Shown piece by piece: positions 45,411 to 55,331 of a stretch of DNA of 64,000 nt (positions within the stretch are counted from its first letter, which is position 1; each line of letters starts with the position of its first letter). The position numbers and the translations under genes were made by a program. Origin of the DNA: Populus alba (taxonomy: Eukaryota; Streptophyta; Magnoliopsida; Malpighiales; Salicaceae); the NCBI RefSeq assembly GCF_005239225.2, contig NC_133284.1:5671770-5735769 (forward strand), given 5' to 3'. The notes beneath the pieces were generated by a model. It was not told the DNA's origin, did no database searches, and saw only the letters and a list, made by a program, of their open reading frames with translations.

Positions 45411-48020
45411 TGTCGCACCCCAAAAAAAAATATACATCTTGCGGGTTCGACTGGCGAAGTTTTTTTTTTTTGTTTTGGTTTGATTCTTTGGAGTCGCCAC
45501 CTAGTATTTTGGTCACTAGGAAACCTAACTGGTCTCAGAGATCGGGTACGGAGACTGGTTGCGTAAAGGGAAGGTATTAGCACCCCAAATACGCCCTACC
45601 TAAGGTAAGCTGCATTGTTTTATTGTCTGATAAAAAACTAAAGTGTTATTGTGTTTTCCTAGTCGTTGATCTGTCTATGGTTCAAGAAACATCCTCCTCA
45701 GTAAGAAGGTCTTTTTATCTTATCGGGTAAAAATCCTAACCGTTTCTAACGTCTTTACCAAAAACTTTATTAATAATATGTAGGAATACGTTTTACGTAT
45801 AAATTCGTAATCCCACAAACTAAAAAGAAAAAAAAATAGATTTTTTTAGAATTTTTGAAATATTGGCCTAGTTCTCATGGCTTGAATAAACTGGTTATTA
45901 AAGCCAAAATGCATGTTAATACATATATTGTTTTGAAAATTTTCTTTGTTGTGTGAAAATATGATGTTATAATATTTATATATATATATTGGAGAGACTA
46001 GGCCGTATTTTAAAACAAAAACAATTTTTTTTGGAAAATATTATTTTTTATGCTTTTGACGAAAATCAGGTATTTTAATACTGAGCTTGTATCCTTACGG
46101 TATAAAAATACAACCCAATATTAATCCACTTTGATAAAAATATGCAGAAAAATCAACAACATTTTTTAGGACTTTTTTAGAATTTTTTGAAAGCAAAAAA
46201 CATTTTTTATTTTGAAAAAATCTTTGATGTTTTGACGAAAATCGGGTATTTTTAACACTGGTTTTGTATCTTTACAGTATAAAAATACAAACCAACATTA
46301 AACCACTTTGACAAAAATATGCCGAAAAATCACAATATTTTTAAAGATTTTTTTCAAAATATTTTTTTTTTATATAAATATATTTTATATATATATAACA
46401 TATATACACATATATATATATATATTATAATAATATATAATATATTATAAGGCTGGGCCGGCCCAAATAAATGGGCCAGGCTCAGCCCAAAAAAAAAGGG
46501 GGCGGGCCGGTCTCGGCCCGTAATGATATTGGGCCGGTCTCGGCCCAAGACTAAGGTGGGCCGGTCTCGGCCCAAGACTAAGGTGGGCAGGTCTTGGCCC
46601 CAAAAAAAATTACAGTCTGGGCCAAGACCGGCCCAGACTTGCAAGGCTGGGCCAGCATCGGGCTGGCCCAGCATCTTATGGCCCGGGGGGGGGGGAGAAT
46701 TATTTTTTCTCCCCCCCGCCTCCTGCATGCTACATGCAGGAGGCAAAAATGGCTATGATAAAAAAAATGCAGGGGGGGGGGAAGAAGTGTGCACCTGGCG
46801 TGGAGGCGATCGTTGGTGGAGCTGCGGTGTCGCTGCGGTGTCGTGGCCTCGAGGACGGCGGCGCTGTGGTGTTGCCTCTCTCTCGTTGGTTCTCTCTCTC
46901 TTCGGTCTCCTCTCTCTCTCCTCCCTTCGGTTTTTTTTCTGTTTTTGGTTTCGTTCTTTCTTGCTTTCAGTCTGTTTCTCTTCTCCCCTCTCCTTCGTGC
47001 GTTATTTCTCTTCTCCCTCTATCCTCGGGTCTCTCTCTCTCTATTCCTCTCGGGGTCTCCTCCTTTTCTTTCGGTTTTCTTCTCTATTTATAGGGGCAGA
47101 ACCGTGGGGACCATCAGGTGTAACGGCTGGTCGGCCAATATCTAAAGGTGGTGGGGGCGAGGAGAGAGAGAGGCGCGGGATGGTTTTTGAAAACGGTTTT
47201 CTTCTTCTGTTGCAGGTTCGGGGGGGAAAAGAAGAAGAGGAACAGTGTCGTTCAAAACGACACCGTTCCGGTCCTTCTTTTTTTTTTTTTTTTTTAATAT
47301 ATGAAACGGCGTCGTTTTGGATAAAACGCGCCGTTTCATTTAAATAGCCAAACTTCAAATCAGTCCCCCAAATTCGGTCCCCGCCCCTCTTGTTGGCCGC
47401 CTTTTTCACTTTGGTCCTTGGCCTCTGATTTATGCAATTAAGCCCTCAAATGATTAATAAACTTCCAATTTCTTCAATTAGGCCCCTGATCCAAAGCAAA
47501 ACAGCCCCTCCATTTACGCGCCTCTTCCAATTTGGTCCCTGGTTTCGGATTTTCTTAATTAAATCCCTAATTGGCCCTTAAACTTCAATATTTATGCAAT
47601 TAAACCCCTGATTTGACCCAATAAATTCCTAAAAAAATATATTTTGGCCCCAGAACTTAAATTTCTTCAAATTAAAGCCCAAATTGACTTAAAAATCAAT
47701 TTTTTCTTGGAATCAAATCTTCTATAAATTCAAATAAAAAATCCAATTAAATCCATAAAAATCTAATTAAGTCCATAAAAATCCAATTAAGTCCATAAAA
47801 ATCCAAATTCGGGCTTTTCTCCTCAAAACTCAAATTTTTCTTCTCAATAGGGCTTTCATCCTTCAAGAATATACTGTCAAAAAATCAATCCTTGTATTTT
47901 TAAATTCCTTGACCAATTTTCTGACTATTTTCCGAGCGCTTCTGCCTCCTGTTATCTTTTTCTAACCTTTTTTGGCTATTTATTTTATTTTTCATGGGGA
48001 CCCAAAAATGGGTTACAACA
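45411..48020 (-). repeat. 5' LTR of the gag-only element
   Basis: 2610 bp, TG...CA ends. Compared by eye with the other LTR, the differences I found are length changes in homopolymer runs and a small change near the G run at about 46687-46699; I found no clear base substitution. Confidence 0.95.
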
Positions 48021-48025
48021 ATTAG

Positions 48026-49919
48026 CATAGTTAATAAAAAATATTTTGTAGAATAGAAAACATGATTTTTATAGTTTTGTTATTGGAAATAGTAAAACCT
48101 TAAAAATTATAAGTGGTTAGAGCATCTCCGACGCTAATGCCGAATTGAGCGTGTTTGGTTTTAAGATAGTTTTTGTAGTTATTGATTCAAAAAAGTAAGT
48201 TTTTAAAAAATATGGTTAGGTGTGGTTAGTTGGATTTAGATATGTGTTTAGTAAAAATTATGGTTGAGGTTTATGTGCAGCAAAAATCATGTATAAAATG
48301 TTTGTTTGTGATTGCTTTTCAAAAATATTTTTTACTTGAAAATACATCAAAATAATTTTTTTATTTTTTTAAAATGATTTTTGATATCACCACATCAAAA
48401 TGATTTGAAAATACAAAAAAAAAAATTATTTAAAGTAAAAAAAATAAAAAAAAATTCGAATTTGAAAAGAAAGTACTTTTGAAACGCAAAAACAAACAGA
48501 GTTTTACAAAACTTAATTAAAAAAAAACATATAAAAACTACTTTACAAATACTATACTTCAAACTCAATTTTTTGATGATCTCCATAATATTAAACATAG
48601 TTTGGTATATTATCAAATACCTAACTATATTTTTTATACCATAAACATAAAAACTAACAAACGCACCCGAGTCGCTCCTACGGGGAAGCTACATCAAATG
48701 GCAAAAAATGTTCTTACTCTGTGCTGAACAACACAACCTGTATATTTGGGAGAGATTTGGAAGTTCTTGAAAAGTGACAGGACTCTGGCTCTCGCGGGGT
48801 GGAGGTAGATCTGGGAGAGATTTTATGACCTCTAGAGTCAAAATTGCACTAGAGTTTTAACATGAGGTGACCTGGTAGGCTGAAACTGAGGACACACATG
48901 GCTGGGGGCCCAAGAACAAGTTCTGTTTAATGACAATGTCAGTGCAGGCATTACCTATGGAAGAGAATGCAGGAAAATTTTCTTACGATGCAAAAACACA
49001 GAGTTAGCTGCCCTATTAGCAAATTCCCTCCATTCTTTTTCCCTGGTAAGCTTGGATTATAAATTCTTTATTTATAAATTGGCAATATAACAAATGTCAC
49101 ATCCTGATCTGTGTTAAAAAAAAAGTGTCACCGTCTTTCTTTTGCTTGTTTCCAAAGTAAATCAAAAAAGATTTTGAGAAATTACTGGGAGAGGAGGATG
49201 CACCCCCACCAGGAGGTCAGAAACAGAGTTGCATTTAATTATTGCATTAATGCTACTAATTAGAGACTAAAAGCATGCAGCGCTTGAAGAACTGGTGAGG
49301 TACCAGGCAACCATGGTGGTGGCCCTCTTTTGTCCCGGCACTCTTAACTATTGATGTGAATGAAAGTTTCCTCGGGCTGCAACATGAAATTGGAAGGATT
49401 CATGATACTTGAGGCAAAGTTGAATCACACAGCATTCTTTTGTTCAAAATAAAGAATCACAGCATCTGTTTCTCAAATCTTTTCGTCTTTCTTTTTTCTA
49501 ACCAAGTTGAGATCCATTTTCGTTAGAAATCTGTCCTTGGGTATCAGATAGTTAATATGTGATACACAGCTAGTACCTCTTAAAAAGCAAAACCTCAAAT
49601 CCAATAACATCAGGAAACATCTTACAGAATTGCATCCTGCGATGACTTCTGCAAGAATGACACAAGGATAGCACCATTGGTGTGGCCTTTTTTTTTTTCT
49701 CCTCTCCTTTTTCGTAGGTACATACATTTAAAAGTCCAAGAACAAAACAATACATGCGTACACATTATAACATTGTCGCGTCTTAAAAATTACCAGTTGT
49801 TTGGAGTGGTGATACAAGCAAAATGGAACATCTTAACAATCTCAGAACTTAGAGCAATAAATTCTTTTATCGATCAGATTTAGAGCCGTAGGGGAGATTA
49901 GAACCAGAAATGGCATGTA
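48026..49919. other. Intergenic region between retrotransposon and SPL gene
   Basis: 48141-48670 looks like a MITE-like element (GCGTGTTTGG at the left, CAAACGCACC at the right, AT-rich interior with CACATCAAAATGATTTG). 48680-49900 has balanced composition but no convincing frame. The part near 49440-49919 probably includes the 3' UTR of the SPL gene. Confidence 0.45.
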
Positions 49920-52064
49920 CTACTCCCACGAGAAGGAAAGTGTCTGGTGAGATCCATTTGCAGATAACCAATCAGGTCCGGTCTGAAACATATGCTGACC
50001 ATGGGGGTTGGAATTGCTGCTCCCATCAGATGCTAAGACAGGTCCTACTGGCTCACTTTCCATTCCGAGAGCATCATTATAGTTCAAGCTTGGGATCAAG
50101 GACTGAGCAGGAGGGTTCAGGTCAGGCTGCACTACGTGGCTCAAACCAATATCCCGAGTCTCAGATGGTGGGGATGACAGAAGAGAGAGAGCACGGTTGG
50201 AGTCTATGACTCGGTTTAACCCATCAGAGAACATTTTCTGGCTGTTGCCAATATTTCCTAATGTGGAATTGGCATTGAGACGGATAGAATCTCCAGGAAG
50301 TGTGGAACTAGTGCCTTGTAAAAAGGGGAACTGCTTTCCTCCTTTATAGTGGGGAGACAAGGAACCAGGAAAAAGATTTTTTCTGCCATCGAAGTTTATT
50401 GAGGATTGACTAGTATAAAGCATTGGATCACTCTCGGCTTTTGCAGCTCCAGTCCAAGCAGAGCTCATAGCACTAGTTGAAAATATTTGGGAGCTCCCGA
50501 ATTGTAGATATCTAGTACCTACAGTATAATAAATTAGTATGTTTCAACAATGTTCAACAGTTTTGGAGTCCTTTTGAATATTTTTATACTGGAAGACAAA
50601 CTGAACGGTTGGGAACGAGACAACTCTCCGAACACAAACAATTTCTCAAAGTTAAAATTCAAACCTTGGTTGGAAAATATCCTTGCAGAATTTACTGAAA
50701 GTGAATCTGGCTGGGGCTTCCTTCGACGCCGATTATGTCCATCAAGACGTTTTCTGCAGCTTCGCTTCCCCTCATCAAACTCCCCCAACGAATGGAACCT
50801 GTTAAAAGGAGCATTCAATAGCATTAATATTTCACAACAACAAAAGAAAATTGTGACCAAAACAATTTCTTTCTAGAATGGGTGACCAATCTATCATGCC
50901 TAAAAGACCATAGACACCATCCCCGACCTCGAGGGTATGGAAGTGGATAAGAAAGATACAGCTAGAAGCCTACAGCTACATAGGTTATTAAGCTGCCAAA
51001 CACTATCGGCAGCATCTGGAAAAGTCAACCTACATAGAGAAAATAAAGATCCTTCCCCTCATCTACTTTTACTCCATGGCAGCGCAAAATATTTTCATAG
51101 TCAATTAGCTTGCATAAACTGCGCTTTTATAGACCAATCAGTTTTCTTCCTCTACTTATTTTCCTTTTAAACCTCTTCCTAACAGCAGAGTGGCATTAGT
51201 GGGATTGCTTTAGGCAATCATACCAAAGCTAATTAGTTGTTTGACCTTATTGTATTTATTGGATGGCAAATAGGAAGCATATCCTCTGAATTAATTGTGA
51301 ATGAATCTTATGCATTGCATAGAATGATGGTCAACCAATAGAGTCTCACTTGTTGAAGCAAAGGATGTGAGTTAACCTCCATAATAGTGTTATTCCAAAG
51401 CTAAAATGTATTCATGCAAATTTATGAATCTAACAAAAGAGATTCAGACTCAACAGCTAACATCTGGAAAGAAACCAAAAACATAGTGTCATGAGAACAT
51501 GCAGACAGAATCTCAACAATCGCAGCATATGGCAACTTCAACAAAAAGGATGCTGCACTTCTGATTTCGTTCTATTAAAATCAATTCTAATTAACAAAAA
51601 GTTAAAAGTTGGAATTGCTAGAACTGAAAGAGCTCTCTACATTCACAAGAATGCTATAGCTCTTACCTGCTGCACTGCTGGCAAAACCGTTGTTCCTGAC
51701 CTTTAATAAAAACCTGAGACGACTTGGAGTGGAACTCACATACTTTATGTCGCCGATGGTAATCCCTGCATTTGCTAAGGTCAGAAGTGCATCCATCAAC
51801 CAAGCATGAGGGGACTAGGGTTGCATTGTTAGGTGTCCTAGCTCTCTTTGATGATCCAGATGATGATGATTCCATTAAAGAGCCCCCGGGATCCTTATAC
51901 TTGTCCTTGAAATTACCAGAATTGCCGAGCTTCAAGTCTACTGAACAATACCCGGTAGCCTGAGGTACCCTTAAGCTGCTAGACACAGTGATTTGAGTAA
52001 AGTAAGGACTGCTTTGTTTTTCCAATTCAGCTAATTCCCAAGGAGTCTTAAAATTATAGCCCAT
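49920..52064 (-). CDS. SPL13-like: SQUAMOSA promoter-binding-like (SBP-box) transcription factor, SPL13-like, 376 aa
   Basis: Nuclear zinc-binding factor that recognises GTAC-core sites and promotes the juvenile-to-adult and reproductive transitions. Coding exons: 51667-52064, 50665-50798, 49920-50518 (398, 134 and 599 nt), all GT-AG and in frame. The SBP domain spans residues about 86-162 across exons 1-2. The first zinc site is C87, C92, C109, H112 and the second C128, C131, H135, C147, with the nuclear-localising [17 protein letters not shown] at the end. The N-terminus [14 protein letters not shown] and the three-exon layout resemble the SPL13/SPL16 type. The third exon carries a miR156 site and ends QTLSFSWE. 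The start is the first ATG after the acceptor region near 52110; a separate 5' UTR exon lies upstream. Confidence 0.96.
50175..50194 (-). promoter_or_regulatory. miR156 target site in SPL exon 3
   Basis: The transcript reads GTGCTCTCTCTCTTCTGTCA, the canonical miR156 site of SPL genes, with one mismatch to miR156 (TGACAGAAGAGAGTGAGCAC). It encodes ALSLLS in frame, as in other miR156-controlled SPL proteins. Expected effect: cleavage or translational repression of the mRNA in juvenile tissue. Confidence 0.96.
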
Positions 52065-52959
52065 AGAGCATCCTCGCTTTGCAAACGTATTTCACTCTTT
52101 TCTACCTACAATCAAATTCTTCTCCAAGCGATCCACCAAGCCAATCATTACACGGTCTGTAATATTAACAGATAACAAGAATAAAGATCATAGAAAACAG
52201 GGACTGTCAAACATTTTGTGTTTGAACATTACATTCCCGGACAAAGAATTAGTTGGTGGTTTACTTGTAGATAAAGCAATAGCTTACATCTGTTTATCAA
52301 AGTTACAAGACATAGTATCCACATCTAAAGGGACCAAATGCAGTTAACTGGATAAAGCAATGGTAGTTGTAGTTCAAAATTTGGAATTTGCAGGAAAGGA
52401 AAAAGGGCCACGATAGTCATTGCACTTTAATGATAAAGAGCACCCTTCAATGCTATTAAAAGACTGGATGCCTGTCACATCATGGGAGTCAGCACTCTCA
52501 TCCCAGCCACAGAAAGCATTCAAGAAATTTCTTTTCATTGAAAAACAATTTCGCATATTATTTTCTTTGTTTTAAACAACGAAAAAGTAAACTTCAAGCT
52601 CATTAATGAACATAAATTTAAACAAGCTGGTTACAGGCCAGTGTGACTGCATCTAATTGCGACAATTATTGTAGGAGAGGGGCATGCCTAAAACTTTCTC
52701 ACAAGTTTTTTTTTTTTTTTTTCTGGCAAAAGCTGTCAAAACCACTTTATTCCACATGTGTCCCTAAGACTTTACTGTTCAGAAGTTACTATTGCAGTGT
52801 TTGTGTCTTCTTCCGGTAAAATTTTTCTTCATTGCAAGCAACAGATAGAGGCCAAACCAAACCAGCAAAAAACCCATTCTGAATTATATAATTAAAATAA
52901 AATCACAAAGAGCTAAAATGACCGGCTTAAAGGAAGAGTTAAAATTTAAAGATGGGTAC
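52065..52959 (-). other. 5' UTR intron of the SPL gene
   Basis: Lies between the donor CAG|GTACCC at 52959-52960 and an acceptor shortly upstream of the start codon (candidates TGTAG or AAAAG near 52095-52110). It holds no gene; a T run (A on the transcript strand) sits at 52709-52724. Confidence 0.65.
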
Positions 52960-53650
52960 CTGAAACAAACAAAGAGGTAGAATCCAGTCTCGGTGACCTC
53001 CAGGCTATTAGAAATCCTTAAAATGAGTCCGCAAAGGAAAGAAACTGCTGGTTGAAGTATAAAGAAGCCAGAATTCAGAATCTAAAGCAGTGTGGAAGAC
53101 GTGAAAAGAAGAAATTGGCAAAGGGTAAAGAAAGAGAAGAAAAACGACTCCTGTTGACTTCACAGCTAATAAATCTCTGGCAACAGTCGCATCAAATAGT
53201 GTTGAAAGAGGAAAAATTAAAGAGCTTAGCTTTTGCTATCTGCTAATGCATAGAAGAAAGACAAGAGCGAGAGGGAGAGAGGGAGACTTGGGGGGAGAGG
53301 GGCGTTATTGTAAGAATAATTGAAAGTAACATGGAAAGCGGATAATGTATTCAACTTTTGGAAGGGTTATGTTTAAAGAAAAGGAGAGGCCAAGAACTGG
53401 AAAGGAGACTGCGTATGAAGAGTAAAGACTTGCTTTTTCCAAGCCTCTCTCCCTTCCTTTTTAGGCTTGTGGCTTTGTGATAAGAGTAAAGAAAGATAAA
53501 TAAAATACTGTAAAAGAGATTTTAGAAAAAACAAAATCCAAAAAAAAAAAAAAAAAGAGTGGTAAGGAAAGGGACAGGGTGTTGTTGCTTTCAATTTTGA
53601 GAGAGAAAAAGTGCAAGGCAGTGGGAAGGAAAGGTGGGAGTAGTTTCTTG
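52960..53650 (-). other. 5' non-coding exon and leader of the SPL gene
   Basis: Pyrimidine-rich in the transcript direction (CTCTCCCCCCAAGTCTCCCTC), ending at a donor TTTCAG|GTACCC. The right limit is set by the TATA candidate at 53680-53686. Long CT-rich leaders with an intron before the ATG are usual in this SPL group. Short upstream ATGs are present. Confidence 0.6.
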
Positions 53651-53679
53651 TGTTTCACATTCCATGATGAAACAAGTCG

Positions 53680-53686
53680 TATATAT
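53680..53686 (-). promoter_or_regulatory. TATA-box candidate of the SPL gene, with an adjacent TGACGTG motif
   Basis: ATATATA on the minus strand, with CACGTCA (TGACGTG on the plus strand, a bZIP-type core) directly upstream at 53686-53692. Both lie just outside the CT-rich leader, implying a start near 53650. Confidence 0.45.
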
Positions 53687-54042
53687 GACGTGTAACTCCA
53701 TTTAAATTATTAAATACTGTATAAACAATTAAATTGAGAGAAAAAAAATTTTGAGTACACAACGAAGCTTGACTTGATGACAATAACACCACTTTAACGA
53801 AAAGCTGAGTAAATTATAATATTTTTTGAAGTCTTTAAATTTATCTAAAAAAGATTTTTTATAATTAAAGTTGATGTTTGATCAGTTTACATGTATTTTG
53901 ACTAATTAATTTTACAAGTTATAAAATTAACAATCATATAAATCTTTAATAATTATGAAATTTATAAAACTCGAATTAATAACTTTTAAATAACAAATTT
54001 AAAACATAATTAATTGAGTTACACCCCTAAAGATTAGATATT

Positions 54043-54238
54043 TTTTATTATTATTATTTACGTGGATATCCGGGTCAGCTTGCGCGCACCACGACTAATC
54101 ACATGGCTCACTGAACATCCTGCAAACTCAGTGAGCATGTAAGGCACCGCGAGGGTGACAGGCTTACACACTGAGGCTTGAACCCAGGATACAGAGGTAA
54201 GGAAACCCTCGTTACCGCTGGGCTACAAGCCTTGGTGT
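54043..54238 (-). mobile_element. tRNA-derived SINE with a 15-bp target-site duplication
   Basis: On the minus strand the element starts ACACCAAGGCTTGTAGCCCA. It has a pol III A box (TAGCCCAGCGG) and a B box (GGTTCAAGCC) with the right spacing and order. It ends in an AT-rich tail with (AAT)n. It is bordered by the perfect repeat TAAAGATTAGATATT at 54028-54042 and 54239-54253. Such long duplications and A/T tails are typical of LINE-mobilised SINEs. Confidence 0.9.
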
Positions 54239-54253
54239 TAAAGATTAGATATT

Positions 54254-55331
54254 CTTAATTATATTAGCGGTATTGTGATTAGATTTTTTGGAGTATTTCT
54301 AAGATTTTTTTATTCTCTTTTTAATTTAATTAATTTTGCAAATCATTTTATAATTTAGAAAGAATCTCTCTCAAGTATACTAATTTTCTAAATATTTTTT
54401 GAATATGTTTTTTTTTTTTTGTAATTGTGGTAAATTAATAAAAAAAACTTCAATAGTTTGTTGCGATCGTTTCTCATCCGTTGGATTTCGATTTAGTAAA
54501 TGTACAAGTTTGGAAGTCAACACAAATCTGGACACGCGTGTTGTCCCGTGGAGAAGATGCAAGACTTTGCAATTTTCTATTTTCTCGTCTTAATTTTTTG
54601 ATAGCACGTTTGGTGTTAACTTCTTCCCTGCCATATCGTTGTTAGAGACTTGTCCGTTCTGAGAGTCGTTCTGTCTACTTGGACTCTGCGCGCAAGTGTT
54701 GGACAAACTAGTCCATGGGAATATTGAAAATTACCATAAAAAGAACATCAGGTCCTTTTCCACCATGCTTGAGCCTATCAGCCCACAGACAGGGGGGGTG
54801 AAACCACAGAGACAAGGGAAGTCGTGTTGCCCAGATTTTCTGATTTGATTTAGCGTTAGCTGGATTGGTGGCCAGATGCAAGTTATTTTAAAAAAGTTTT
54901 TAAAATTTAAAACGATAATTGATGCAAGTAAGTTTAATAAATTTGATTAATTTAGAAATATAATTAAAAAAAATATGTAGTTCAATTAAAGAAATTGAAA
55001 TAAAAAATTAATTAAAAAAATAAATGTTAAAGAATCTTAGATGATAACAAAACAAAAATTAATAAAAAAAAAAACATAAAAACTCTATAGAAATAATAAT
55101 AAAAAAAAAAGGTAGAAAAAACCTGACCAGAATCCACTCGGGTTATATAAAAAAAATAATAGAGTTTAACCTTTAATTTATCCTTTTAGGTTTTTGTTAA
55201 TTTATTGATTACTAGATTTTTTAATTTTTATATGATTAGTTTTAAATTTGTTTAATTAATATTGTGTGTATTGAAAATTTTTTATTTCTCAAAAATAAAA
55301 TCAGAAGATTATTTTGATTTTATTCAAAGCA
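54254..55331. other. AT-rich DNA, probably including the decayed 5' LTR of the copia element
   Basis: The end of this stretch (...TTATTCAAAGCA) directly precedes a copia-type primer-binding site, so part of it should be the 5' LTR. I could not find a matching 3' LTR or a clear LTR start. No gene is seen in the rest. Confidence 0.45.

Larger units (their letters stand above)
37942..48020 (-). mobile_element. Complete non-autonomous gypsy (Tat/Ogre-like) LTR retrotransposon with gag only
   Basis: Both LTRs (37942-40541 and 45411-48020) have TG...CA ends and the element is flanked by the perfect 5-bp duplication ATTAG (37937-37941 and 48021-48025). Coding direction is minus, so the right LTR is the 5' LTR. 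Directly after it lies TGGCGACTCCACTGGGGA, a primer-binding site with the TGG of a tRNA CCA end. Directly before the 3' LTR lies the purine tract AAAGAGGGGG. The 4.87-kb interior has one intact gag (43421-44839) and no protease, reverse transcriptase, RNase H or integrase. The gag type and a long repeat-bearing 3' UTR fit the Tat/Ogre lineage. It must use enzymes from a partner element. Confidence 0.93.

Noticed and set aside
49910..50209. Plus-strand 99-codon frame over SPL exon 3
   Set aside because: It is antisense to the SPL coding exon; the minus frame has the family features and miR156 site.
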